Assembly: GCA_903884425.1 (NCBI GenBank)
Contig: CAISEP010000002.1
Span: forward strand, 186,001 to 250,000
DNA length: 64,000 nucleotides
Direction: 5' to 3'
Source: an uncultured Caulobacterales bacterium
Lineage (GTDB): Bacteria; Pseudomonadota; Alphaproteobacteria; Caulobacterales; Caulobacteraceae
A program made the translations under genes and the position numbers. Below, piece after piece: positions 38,461-47,021 of this stretch. The notes beneath the pieces were generated by a model, which was not told where the DNA came from, did not search any database, and saw nothing but the letters and a program-made list of their open reading frames with translations. Each line of letters begins with the position of its first letter. Position 1 is the first letter of the stretch.

Positions 38461-38781
38461 CTACTTCGCGGTGATCTTCATCTTCATGCGGGGATGGATC
38501 TGGCAGTTGACCAGATAGACGCCCGCCGTGGCGAACTTCATGGTCATGGTCTCGCCGGGCTTGGAGACCCCGAGATCGGTCTTCGCCCCCTCCGGCGTGG
38601 TCTGCTGGAGGTTGTGGTTGACGTCATCGGCATTGACGAAGACCACGCTGGCCCCCGTCGCCACCGTCAGGGTCGCGGGTTCGAAGGCCTGCTTGATCTG
38701 CAGCACCTGCTCGTCATCGGCCATGACCGGCGCAGCCAGCGCGATGAGGGCGGCGGTCAGTACGGCTGTCCGTTGCATCAT
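38461..38781 (-). CDS. Periplasmic cupredoxin 2
   Basis: A 106-aa paralogue of cupredoxin 1 on the opposite strand. Signal peptide about 1-21 (ending VMA); ligands His56 in DDVNHN, Cys93, His96 and Met99 in VNCQIHPRMK. The two share CxIHPRMKM and a DLG...KPG segment. GGGAG lies about 9 nt before the double ATG. It converges on the multicopper oxidase (9-bp gap) and diverges from the XRE regulator, so it may be controlled differently from cupredoxin 1. Confidence 0.87.
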   Translation of the reverse strand: MMQRTAVLTAALIALAAPVMADDEQVLQIKQAFEPATLTVATGASVVFVNADDVNHNLQQTTPEGAKTDLGVSKPGETMTMKFATAGVYLVNCQIHPRMKMKITAK

Positions 38782-38927
38782 CCGTCCGGCTCCCGTTTCA
38801 AGGCGTACCGGAGCGGAACTCCGGCGCGAATCAGGTGTCCCGCCAGTGAATCCCGAATGGCCCCGGCCGTAAAGGCTGCGGACGGCGACGCACCGGAAGA
38901 CAGCGCCCGGAGCGGGTGTGTTCTCCG

Positions 38928-38954
38928 TTGATTTGCGCGCATGACGTGTATATC
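38928..38954 (+). promoter_or_regulatory. Candidate promoter of the XRE regulator, possibly leaderless
   Basis: TTGATT (38928-38933) and TATATC (38949-38954) with 15-bp spacing, slightly short. The -10 ends 8 nt before the ATG at 38963, so the transcript would begin at or next to the start codon; no ribosome site is visible. Confidence 0.4.
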
Positions 38955-38962
38955 CTGCCCCC

Positions 38963-39385
38963 ATGACCGCAGATCCTGCCTGCACGATCGACCTGATGCT
39001 GGGGGAGCGCATTCGCAGCCGCCGGCGGGCGCTGGGCCTCAGCCAGGCCAGCCTCGGTCGGGCCGTCGGCCTGACCTTCCAGCAGATCCAGAAGTATGAG
39101 CGGGGGGTGAACCGGGTCAGCGTCTCGACCCTGACCGCCATCTGCCAGGCCCTGGCCATGCCCCTGGAACGGATGATCGCCGGCCTGGGCGACGATCCCG
39201 CCGCCACAGCCCCCGCCCCCACCGACCGCGGCCCGCCGGTGGAGGGGGTGGAGAGCCTGTTGAGCGCCTATGGCAGCATCCGGCGGCGCCAGCTGCGCCG
39301 CACGGCCCTGACCTTCGTCCAGACCCTGGCGCGGATGGACGAGATGGACGACGCGGAGCTGGTGACCCATGACCGGGACGGATAG
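38963..39385 (+). CDS. XRE-family helix-turn-helix regulator
   Basis: A 140-aa DNA-binding protein. HTH at about 12-66: [38 protein letters not shown]. The rest is Pro/Ala-rich, followed by a helical C-terminus. Divergent from cupredoxin 2 across 181 bp and next to the redox operon, so it may regulate one or both; this is inference. The 3' end overlaps the next small gene by 17 nt. Confidence 0.88.
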   Translation: MTADPACTIDLMLGERIRSRRRALGLSQASLGRAVGLTFQQIQKYERGVNRVSVSTLTAICQALAMPLERMIAGLGDDPAATAPAPTDRGPPVEGVESLLSAYGSIRRRQLRRTALTFVQTLARMDEMDDAELVTHDRDG

Positions 39386-39629
39386 ACCCCCGCCGGAGGA
39401 GCCGGAGGCGGGTGGCAACCTGCGCCGGACCGTCAACGACGCCATCGCCTCGGTCCAGGCCCTGCGCGCCGTGGCCTATCTGATGGACAGCACCGACGTG
39501 TTCGGCGATCCGCCCCCCGGGGCGCGGGGGCGAGCCCATCGGTCCGGCCAGTTGCTGATCACCCTGCTGGAGCGGGAACTGGCCGGTCTGGAAGTGAAGC
39601 TTCTGGCCATCGACATGCTGGTCGGCTGA
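39369..39629 (+). CDS. Small hypothetical protein coupled to the XRE gene
   Basis: An 86-aa protein I do not recognise. Disordered acidic N-terminus ([16 protein letters not shown]), then a predicted helical part ([49 protein letters not shown]). A GGAG ribosome site lies before the ATG within the XRE gene, and the 17-nt overlap implies coupling. It may be a partner or anti-regulator of the XRE protein. Confidence 0.55.
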   Translation: MTGTDRPPPEEPEAGGNLRRTVNDAIASVQALRAVAYLMDSTDVFGDPPPGARGRAHRSGQLLITLLERELAGLEVKLLAIDMLVG

Positions 39630-39722
39630 CCGGCCGAGGGGGCGGGCGGCACCTTTCCGGTGCGCGATTTACAAGCGACGGCGGATGCGATCCAATCAGC
39701 GTCAAGATTGAGGAGCGCCATC

Positions 39723-41033
39723 ATGCCGGCCGCCGCCGACACCCCCGCCAACCCCCTTGCCACGCCCCTGGCCCTGCCCTGCGGGGCCGTCCTGCCCAAC
39801 CGCCTCGCCAAGGGGGCCATGACGGAGGGGCTGGCCGACCCCCAGGGCCGGGCGACGGCGGAGCTGGCCCGGCTCTACGGCCTGTGGGCGGACGGCGGGG
39901 CCGGGCTGCTGATCTCCGGCAATGTGCAGATCGACGGCGACCATCTGGAGCGGCCGGGCAATGTGATCCTCGACCGCCGCCCCGATGCGGCGGGACGGGA
40001 GGCCCTCAGCGCCATGGCCGCCGCCGGGACCCGCGGGGGCGGACACCTCTGGATGCAGATCAGCCATGCGGGCCGCCAGACCCCGGCCACGGTGAACCCG
40101 CACCCCAAGGCCCCCTCCCCCGTGGCCGTGGCCCTGCCCGGCAACCAGTTCGGCCAGCCCGTGGCCCTGACCGAGGCGGAGATCCTGGACCTGGTGGAGC
40201 GGTTCGGGGTGGCCGCGGAAACCGCCCGGGAGACCGGCTTCACCGGCGTGCAGATCCATGCCGCTCACGGCTATCTGCTGTCCCAGTTCCTCAGCCCCCG
40301 GGCCAATCTGCGCCAGGATGCCTGGGGCGGCAGCCTGGAGAACCGGGCCCGCATGCTGATGCAGGTGGTGGACCGGGTCCGCCGGGGCGTCGGGGCGGAC
40401 TTCCCCATCAGCGTCAAGCTGAACTCCGCCGACTTCCAGAAGGGCGGCTTCGCCTTCGAGGACAGCGTCACCGTGGCCGGCTGGCTGCAGCAGGCCGGGG
40501 TCGATCTGCTGGAGATCTCCGGCGGGTCCTACGAGCAGCCAGCCATGATGGACATAGACGGGATGGAGCCGAAGGACATGCCGCCGGTGAAGGCCTCCAC
40601 CGCCGCGCGGGAGGCCTATTTCGTCGATTTTGCCCGCACCCTGCGCGGGTCCCTGACCCTGCCCCTGATGGTCACCGGCGGGTTCCGCTCCCGGGCGGCC
40701 ATGACCCAGGCCCTGGAGAGCGGCGGGGCGGACGTGATCGGGCTGGGTCGCCCCCTCTGCGCCGATCCGGCGGGCCCGGCGAAGCTGCTGGTCGGGGCCG
40801 ACAGCCTGGAGCGGTGGGAGACCCGCCTGCACCTGCTGCCCGCGCCCTTGCGCTTCCTGAACCGGATCAAGCTGATCCAGGCGATGGAGGGCTTTGCCGT
40901 CAGCTACTGGTACTATGCCCAGATCGACGCCCTGGCCCGGACCGGGCAGCCGAACACCGGCATCTCGCCCTTCGCGGCCCTGCAGGCCGTCAACCGGGCC
41001 GGTGCGGCCTGGCTGAAGGCGCGGCGCGGCTAG
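39723..41033 (+). CDS. NADH:flavin oxidoreductase (Old Yellow Enzyme/2,4-dienoyl-CoA reductase-like)
   Basis: A 436-aa FMN enzyme with a TIM barrel. PNRLAKGAMTEGLAD is the FMN-binding start, QISHAGRQT the conserved His region, and QIHAAHGYLLSQFLSPRAN plus LENRARMLM the family signature. VTGGFRSRAAM and IGLGRPLCADP lie near the phosphate site. It has no C-terminal FAD/NADPH domain, so it is a single-module OYE-like ene-reductase. GAGGAG lies 10 nt before the ATG at 39723. Convergent with the epimerase gene. Confidence 0.88.
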   Translation: MPAAADTPANPLATPLALPCGAVLPNRLAKGAMTEGLADPQGRATAELARLYGLWADGGAGLLISGNVQIDGDHLERPGNVILDRRPDAAGREALSAMAAAGTRGGGHLWMQISHAGRQTPATVNPHPKAPSPVAVALPGNQFGQPVALTEAEILDLVERFGVAAETARETGFTGVQIHAAHGYLLSQFLSPRANLRQDAWGGSLENRARMLMQVVDRVRRGVGADFPISVKLNSADFQKGGFAFEDSVTVAGWLQQAGVDLLEISGGSYEQPAMMDIDGMEPKDMPPVKASTAAREAYFVDFARTLRGSLTLPLMVTGGFRSRAAMTQALESGGADVIGLGRPLCADPAGPAKLLVGADSLERWETRLHLLPAPLRFLNRIKLIQAMEGFAVSYWYYAQIDALARTGQPNTGISPFAALQAVNRAGAAWLKARRG

Positions 41034-41041
41034 GCGGGTGC

Positions 41042-41977
41042 TCAGCCCGGCCGGAAGGACCGGGCCGTCTCGGGGATGCTGACCTCGAAGGGCGTGGCGT
41101 CGGACCAGAAGCGCTGGCCGAACTTGCGGCTGTCCACCCGGTAGGGCCTGCGCCACTGGTAGCGCATCTCCACCAGCTCCCGCATCTGCGGCGAGAAGAG
41201 GCCCAGCATGGGCAGGGCCCACAGCGGCAGGCCCTGGATCGCCAGCTTCACGCCCAGGGCGTCGGCGGCCAGCTTCAGCAGCTCCCGCGGGGTTCGGATC
41301 GGGGCGTTGGGGCAGTGCCAGACCTGGCCGAAGTCGCTGTCCGGCGCGGCGACCAGGGTCGCCACCGCCCGGGCGATGTCGGGCACATAGGAAAAGTCGT
41401 GGGGCAGGTCCGGCGGCAGCACCAGACCCGCCGCCTTGCCCCGGGCCAGGGCCCCGAAGGCCGCATCCCCCAGCTGCGTTGCCCCCACGCCTGGGCCGAA
41501 GAAGTCGGACGGGCGCAGGGCCGTGGCGCGGATGCGTCCGGCGTCGCTGGCCGCGCGCCAGATCTTCGTCGCCTCCGTCCGGGCCCGCGGCTTGCGGCCG
41601 AAGCTGCGGGCGGGCATCTCCTCCGTCAGGGGCACGGTCTGAAGGCCGTACATGTAGAGATTGTCCACGAACACCATCCGCGCGCCGGTGGCCTCGCAGG
41701 CCGCCACCAGATGGGTCATGGCCCGGGGCCAGGCCGTGGCCCAGACCTTGCCCTCATAGGGAAAGCCGATGGCCACCACGATCTGCTGCGCCCCGGCGGC
41801 GGCCGCCCGCACGGCCTCTGCGTCCAGCACGTCGCAGGGCTGGAAGCCGACACCGGCGGGCAGGTCGGCCGGGCGGCTGCGCTGGGCCACCACCACCTCT
41901 GCCCCGGTCCGCAGCAGCTGCCGGGTGGTCGCGGCCCCCACGGGGCCGTGGCCGAAGACGACGATACGTTCGCTCAT
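41042..41977 (-). CDS. NAD-dependent epimerase/dehydratase (extended SDR)
   Basis: A 311-aa protein with an N-terminal Rossmann fold (VFGHGPVGAATTRQLL). The usual active-site YxxxK is not obvious; the segment MVFVDNLYMYGLQTVPLTEE and RPSDFFGPG correspond to the extended SDR core. Substrate is unknown; it may bind nucleotide-linked sugar or act as a reductase. An AGGAGGA ribosome site precedes the ATG. The AT-rich stretch at about 42020-42062 is its likely promoter. Confidence 0.82.
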   Translation of the reverse strand: MSERIVVFGHGPVGAATTRQLLRTGAEVVVAQRSRPADLPAGVGFQPCDVLDAEAVRAAAAGAQQIVVAIGFPYEGKVWATAWPRAMTHLVAACEATGARMVFVDNLYMYGLQTVPLTEEMPARSFGRKPRARTEATKIWRAASDAGRIRATALRPSDFFGPGVGATQLGDAAFGALARGKAAGLVLPPDLPHDFSYVPDIARAVATLVAAPDSDFGQVWHCPNAPIRTPRELLKLAADALGVKLAIQGLPLWALPMLGLFSPQMRELVEMRYQWRRPYRVDSRKFGQRFWSDATPFEVSIPETARSFRPG

Positions 41978-42079
41978 CGGATGTCCTCCTGATCCGGAGG
42001 CACACTAGGGGCCACACGTCCATACCGGAAATGCATAGTTCATATAAAAATCATGCGAAATTGAGATACTCTTCCGGCG

Positions 42080-44701
42080 CTACACCCCCCAGCGGCGGAT
42101 GAACCAGCTCTTCACCGCCGTCGTCAGGATCGCATAGGCGGCCAGGAAGCCGACCACGATCGGCCAGTAGCTCCCCGGCAGCGGCACGAAGCCCAGCGTG
42201 GCCCCGAGCGGCGTGAACGGCAGGGCGATGGCCACGGCACAGACCGCCAGGGTGGTGGCGATCAGCGGCGGGCTGGCCCAGCTCTGCAGGAAAGGGATGC
42301 GCGCGGTGCGGATGACATGGATGATCAGGGTCTGGGTCAGGATGGACTCCACGAACCATCCCGTCTGGAACAGGGCCGGTTTGTCCCAGGCATGGAAGAC
42401 GTAAAGCATGGTGGCGAAGGTCGCATAGTCGAAGATCGAGCTGATCGGCCCCACGAACAGCATGAAGCGGGTGATGTTGCCCAGCTCCCACTTCCGCGGA
42501 CTGGCCAGATATTCCCGGTCCACATGGTCGGTGGGGATGGCCGTCTGGGAGATGTCGTACAAGAGGTTGTTGGTCAGCACCTGGATCGGCAGCATGGGCA
42601 GGAAGGGCAGGAAGATCGACGGCCCGATGACGCTGAACATGTTCCCGAAGTTCGAGCTGGCCCCCATCTTGATGTACTTGATGATGTTGCCGAACACCTC
42701 CCGGCCGGCGAGGACGCCCTCGTTCAGCACGGCAAGGTTCTTTTCCAGAAGGATGATGTCGGCGCTTTCCTTGGCGATGTCGACCGCGGTGTCCACCGAC
42801 ACCCCCACATCGGCGGCCTTCAGGGCGGGACCGTCATTGATCCCGTCCCCCATGAAGCCGACCACGTGCCCCGTCGCCTGCAGGGCCTGGATGATCCGCG
42901 CCTTCTGGCCAGGGGAGACCTTGGCGAACACGTTGGCGGTCTGCACTGCGCGGCCCAGGGCGGCATCGTCCAGCGCCGCCACCTCCGCCCCCAGCAAGAG
43001 GCCGGTGATCTCGAGGCCCACATCGTGGCAGACCTTGCGCGTCACCAGGTCGTTGTCCCCGGTGAGGATCTTCACCGCCACCCCAGAGGCGCCCAGCCCG
43101 GCAATGGCCCCCGCGGCAGTCTCCTTCGGCGGATCGAGGAAGGCGATGAAGCCCTGCAGCACCAGGCCGGTCTCGTCCGCGGCGGAAAAGCGCGTCTGCT
43201 CCGACGGGGCCTCCTTGGTGGCGACGGCGACGACGCGGAAGCCCTCGCTGTTCAGCCGGTCGGTCAGGGCATGGATCGCCGGGGCCCGGGAATCGGCGAT
43301 GGCCGCGGCCCCGTCCGGGGTGCGGACATGGGTGCAGACGGCCAGCACCTCCTCCACCGCCCCCTTGCAGATCAGGAGCGGCGCCGCCCCTGGCTTGCGC
43401 ACCACCACCGACAGCCGCCGCCGGGTGAAGCCGAAGGGAATCTCGTCCAGCTTGGCATAGCCGGTCTCCACCGCCAGGTGCGTCTCCAGCTCCACATGGG
43501 TCAGCACGGCCTGGTCCAGCAGGTTCTTCAGGCCGCTCTGATAGTGGCTGTTCAGATAGGCGAGCGTCAGGACCTGGTCGTCCTGGTGACCGGCGGCGTC
43601 CAGATGCAGCTTCATGATGATCCGGTCCTGGGTCAGGGTGCCGGTCTTGTCGGTGCACAGGACGTCCATCGCCCCGAAGTTCTGGATGGCGTTCAGCCGC
43701 TTCACGATGACCCGCTTCCGCGCCATGACGATGGCCCCCCGGGCCAGGTTCACGGTCACGATCATCGGCAGCATTTCCGGCGTCAGGCCCACGGCCACCG
43801 CCACGGCGAACAGCAGGGCCTCCAGCCAGTTGTGCTTGGTCAGGCCGTTCACCAGGAACACCAGCGGGGCCATCACCAGGATGAACCTGATCATCAGGCC
43901 CGCCACCCCGGCCACGCCCTTGTCGAAGCTGGTCTGCACCCGCTTGCCGACGATCCCGTCCGCCAGCTGGCCGAAGGCGGTGGCCCGGCCGGTATGCACC
44001 ACCACCCCCGTGGCAAAGCCACTGGTGACGTTGGACCCCATGAAGCAGAGATTGGGCAGGGACAGGGTCTCGCCGTCGGCCCCGTGACAGGCCTCGGCGG
44101 ACTTTTCCTGCGGCATGGCCTCGCCGGTCAGGGCGGACTGGTTGACGAACAGGTCCTTGGCCGAGGTCAGACGCAGGTCCGCGGGGATCATGTCCCCCGC
44201 CGACAGCCGGACCGTGTCGCCGGGCACGATGGCGTCCAGGGGCAGCTCCACATAGCCGTCGACATCGGCCCCAGCGGCGTCCGGGCGGCGGACGCTGGCA
44301 TGGATGCGGACCATGCTGGCCAGGGCCGCCGCCGCGCGGCTGGAGCGGTGCTCCTGCAGGAAGCTCACCCCCACGCTCAGCAGCACCATGGCGGCGATGA
44401 CCACGGCGGAGCGGATATCCTGGGCCAGCAGCCAGGACACCACCGCCAGCACCAGCAGCAGCCCGTTCAGGGGGGTGCGGGTCTTGTCCCACAGCTCCTC
44501 CAGTACGGTGGACTGCTGCTCGCGGGCGATCTGGTTGGGGCCGAAACGCTGCAGGCGCGCGGCGGCATCGGCGGTCGCCAGACCCGCGGCCGGGCAGGCC
44601 AGGGCCTGGCAGACCTGATCCGCCGGCAGGGCCGCGAGGGTGGCCAGGGCGTGCCCCGGATCGGGCACGGCGGTGGTCGGAGATCGCCTGCTGGTGGCCA
44701 T
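42080..44701 (-). CDS. mgtA: Magnesium-translocating P-type ATPase (MgtA/MgtB type)
   Basis: An 873-aa P3B-type ATPase importing Mg2+. It has the N-terminal cytoplasmic domain, membrane pairs, actuator loop LTGEAMP (about 191-197), phosphorylation motif DKTGTLT (351-357), KILTGDN, and FMGDGINDGPALKAADVG. The C-terminal six-helix block ends SWFIRRWGV. The ATG at 44701 is placed with GGGGAGGG 9 nt upstream; an in-frame GTG two codons earlier is too close. The leader is short and no Mg2+ riboswitch is evident. Stands alone. Confidence 0.94.
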   Translation of the reverse strand: MATSRRSPTTAVPDPGHALATLAALPADQVCQALACPAAGLATADAAARLQRFGPNQIAREQQSTVLEELWDKTRTPLNGLLLVLAVVSWLLAQDIRSAVVIAAMVLLSVGVSFLQEHRSSRAAAALASMVRIHASVRRPDAAGADVDGYVELPLDAIVPGDTVRLSAGDMIPADLRLTSAKDLFVNQSALTGEAMPQEKSAEACHGADGETLSLPNLCFMGSNVTSGFATGVVVHTGRATAFGQLADGIVGKRVQTSFDKGVAGVAGLMIRFILVMAPLVFLVNGLTKHNWLEALLFAVAVAVGLTPEMLPMIVTVNLARGAIVMARKRVIVKRLNAIQNFGAMDVLCTDKTGTLTQDRIIMKLHLDAAGHQDDQVLTLAYLNSHYQSGLKNLLDQAVLTHVELETHLAVETGYAKLDEIPFGFTRRRLSVVVRKPGAAPLLICKGAVEEVLAVCTHVRTPDGAAAIADSRAPAIHALTDRLNSEGFRVVAVATKEAPSEQTRFSAADETGLVLQGFIAFLDPPKETAAGAIAGLGASGVAVKILTGDNDLVTRKVCHDVGLEITGLLLGAEVAALDDAALGRAVQTANVFAKVSPGQKARIIQALQATGHVVGFMGDGINDGPALKAADVGVSVDTAVDIAKESADIILLEKNLAVLNEGVLAGREVFGNIIKYIKMGASSNFGNMFSVIGPSIFLPFLPMLPIQVLTNNLLYDISQTAIPTDHVDREYLASPRKWELGNITRFMLFVGPISSIFDYATFATMLYVFHAWDKPALFQTGWFVESILTQTLIIHVIRTARIPFLQSWASPPLIATTLAVCAVAIALPFTPLGATLGFVPLPGSYWPIVVGFLAAYAILTTAVKSWFIRRWGV

Positions 44702-44815
44702 GCGCACTGCCCTCCCCGCCCGCGGATCGCGGGCCGCATGGTCTCATGCTAGAGGTCCCGAGCCCCGCAGGCCATGCGCTGGCGCAACCGCCCGATGCGC
44801 CCTTGTGCCGCGCCG

Positions 44816-45508
44816 TCAGTCTCCGGCGAGCTGTGCCTGGCAGCGCAGGATCCGCGCCTGCAACAGAGCCGCCCCCGCCGCCGTCGCCGCCCCGCGCAGG
44901 GCCAGCGCGTAGCCGAGCGCCGTGGTCGGCCCCAGCGCCTCCGTGGACACCGCCCCCATGGCCCAGGACAGCATGGTGCCGTTGGCAAAGCTGGACAGGC
45001 TGCGCTCCAGCAGGTCCGCGGAGATGGCGGGTTCCAGCAGGCCCTCGTCCTGGGCGGCTTCCAGCAGGGCCCGCCAGGCCGCGCGGCTGCGCTCCAGCCG
45101 CTCCGGCGTGGCAAGGCCCGTGGAGTCGGCCCCTTGCGTGTTCAGGAGCGCCTTCCACAGGGTGCGGTAGAAGTCCGGATCCTCGATGAAATAGCGCATG
45201 CCCAGGTCATGGGCGTCGAAGATCCGGTCCAGGGCATTGGCGGCCTGCAGCCGGCCGAAGCGCACGACGAAGTCCCGCTCGTCCTCGAACACGGCCAGCA
45301 CCACGGCCCGCTTGGAACCGAACAGGTTGTAGGGGGTGGTCAGGCTGACCCCGGCCCGCTTGGCGATCATGCGCATGGACAGGTCGGTGTCGCCCGTCTC
45401 GCGGATCAGGTCCCGGGCGGCGCGCACGATGCGGGAGCGGCGCTCCTCCTTGGCCTGGGCCCGGCGGCCGCTCTCGGCCCCGTCTGCGGAGATCGCGCCG
45501 CCGTTCAC
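44816..45508 (-). CDS. TetR-family regulator at the end of the catabolic operon
   Basis: About 230 aa. HTH region: IVRAARDLIRETGDTDLSMRMIAKRAGVSLTTPYNLFGSKRAV; the C-terminal domain is helical. The start is taken as GTG at 45508, 5 nt after the stop of the FAD oxidoreductase gene, which fits coupling; the frame stays open upstream. Being the last gene of a six-gene run headed by a perfect palindrome, it may repress the run. Ligand unknown. Confidence 0.8.
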   Translation of the reverse strand: MNGGAISADGAESGRRAQAKEERRSRIVRAARDLIRETGDTDLSMRMIAKRAGVSLTTPYNLFGSKRAVVLAVFEDERDFVVRFGRLQAANALDRIFDAHDLGMRYFIEDPDFYRTLWKALLNTQGADSTGLATPERLERSRAAWRALLEAAQDEGLLEPAISADLLERSLSSFANGTMLSWAMGAVSTEALGPTTALGYALALRGAATAAGAALLQARILRCQAQLAGD

Positions 45509-45512
45509 CCGG

Positions 45513-47021
45513 TCAGGCCGCCCGGACGCGGGGCAGCATGTCCGCCTCCACGTCGATGGACAGGGCCTCCAGCATCTCCGCCCGTCCGGGTCCCAGCTTC
45601 GGCGGATAGGCCGCGGCATTGCGCCGCCGTCCCCGCGCCCAGTAGCCCAGCACGGTGGCCAGGTTCTTCGGCTGGCCGAGCCACCGGTCGGGATGCTCCA
45701 GCATGTGGAAGCCGCGCAGGGCCTGGCGCAGCAGGGTCACGTCGCTGCGCAGCGCGATGCGCACCCCGTCGTCGAAGAAGCCTTCCAGCATCCGGCGGCG
45801 CAGGCTCTTGCGATAGCCCGGCGTCAGGGCCTGCTGCGCCCGCTTCACCGCCGCCCGGTCCTGGGTGCGCTGGTTGAGATAGTAGGGGCGAAGCTCCGCG
45901 CCGATCCGGCGGTGATAGGCGACCAGGCGCGCGGCGGGGTCGGCGGTCTCGTCCAGGGCCGCGCGCAGGCACTGGGCCGCCACGGCGGCAAAGCTGCACC
46001 CCCGGCCATAGAGGGGATTGGCGCGGACCAGCAGGTCCCCCAGGGCGAAGTAGCCCCGCACCGCGGGCTTGTCCTCCACCACGAAGTCCCGCCAGCGGCT
46101 GATCAGGTCGCCCATGCCGTGCACCTTGCCCACCGGCTCGGAGCGCGCGTCGTCGGTCCAGGGGGCCAGCCCCGGCAGCAGTTGGGTGATGGCGTGGAAC
46201 CGGTCCGGGTCCACCACCGCCTTGCGCAGCTCCATCTCCACCTCGGGCACGGCCAGGGTGATGGAGAAGCAGCCATTGTCCCCGGGAAAGACGCCGAACT
46301 TCAGGAAGCCCAGGTCGCCGCTGCCCGGTGCCGCGCCCTCCCGGGGCGGCTCCGCCTGGCCCGGGCGCAGGCGATAATGGCGGGTGAAGTAGAGTATCCC
46401 GGCGGACTCGCTCTCCTCGCGGATGGGGGCCCCCTCCTCGATCAGTTGCTCGATGAGGAAGCCGCTCTTGCCCGAGCTGTCCACCACCAGGTCTGCCGCG
46501 AGGTCGGTCCCGGCCCCGTTCTCCTCGCCGCTGACGCCGGTGACCTCGATCACCCCGTCGGCCGCGCGGGAGGTGATCAGCCGACGGGCATGGAAGCCCG
46601 CCCGGATCGAGACATTGTCCAACCCCTCCACATAGCGGCGGATGGCCAGTTCCAGGGTCGTGCGGCGGCTGGTGATGATGGTCAGCTCCGCATCCTCCGG
46701 CGCGGGCACATAGGTGCGGCGCTGGTCCTCGGTCAGGAAGGCCTCGAAGGGCAGTTCCCGCACGCCGAGGGCCAGCAGCTCCTCCAGCAGGCGGGGATGC
46801 TCCGTCTTGATGATGGTCCGCAGGCGGGCGAGGAAGGCGTGGCTCTGCCGCAGGTGACCGACGCCGGCGTGTTTCCAGTTGTGGAACACCTCGTCCGGAT
46901 CGTCCCCCGGCGGAGGGCCGTCCCGGTCGATCAGGACGATCCGGCGTCCGGTGGGGGCGAGCGACAGGGCGGTGCACAGGCCGCCGATTCCGGCCCCGAC
47001 CACGGCAACGGTCTCGGTCAT
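45513..47021 (-). CDS. FAD-dependent oxidoreductase (halogenase/monooxygenase-like)
   Basis: A 502-aa flavoprotein. N-terminal dinucleotide motif VAVVGAGIGGLCTAL (GAGIGG at 9-14), LIDRDGPP, a substrate-domain region, and YFALGDLLVRANPLYGRGCSFAAVAAQ, the second FAD-binding motif. Resembles the tryptophan-halogenase/geranylgeranyl-reductase superfamily, but the WxWxIP halogenase motif is not seen. Its ATG overlaps the stop of the alpha/beta-hydrolase gene (ATGA). Reaction unknown. Confidence 0.8.
   Translation of the reverse strand: MTETVAVVGAGIGGLCTALSLAPTGRRIVLIDRDGPPPGDDPDEVFHNWKHAGVGHLRQSHAFLARLRTIIKTEHPRLLEELLALGVRELPFEAFLTEDQRRTYVPAPEDAELTIITSRRTTLELAIRRYVEGLDNVSIRAGFHARRLITSRAADGVIEVTGVSGEENGAGTDLAADLVVDSSGKSGFLIEQLIEEGAPIREESESAGILYFTRHYRLRPGQAEPPREGAAPGSGDLGFLKFGVFPGDNGCFSITLAVPEVEMELRKAVVDPDRFHAITQLLPGLAPWTDDARSEPVGKVHGMGDLISRWRDFVVEDKPAVRGYFALGDLLVRANPLYGRGCSFAAVAAQCLRAALDETADPAARLVAYHRRIGAELRPYYLNQRTQDRAAVKRAQQALTPGYRKSLRRRMLEGFFDDGVRIALRSDVTLLRQALRGFHMLEHPDRWLGQPKNLATVLGYWARGRRRNAAAYPPKLGPGRAEMLEALSIDVEADMLPRVRAA

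Noticed and set aside
44702-44815. Mg2+-sensing riboswitch upstream of mgtA
   Set aside because: The gap is only about 110 bp, includes the end of the neighbouring gene's region, and shows no M-box-like conserved blocks.
45513-47021. FAD enzyme considered as a true tryptophan halogenase
   Set aside because: The FAD motif is present, but the WxWxIP halogenase signature and the active-site Lys context are not seen.
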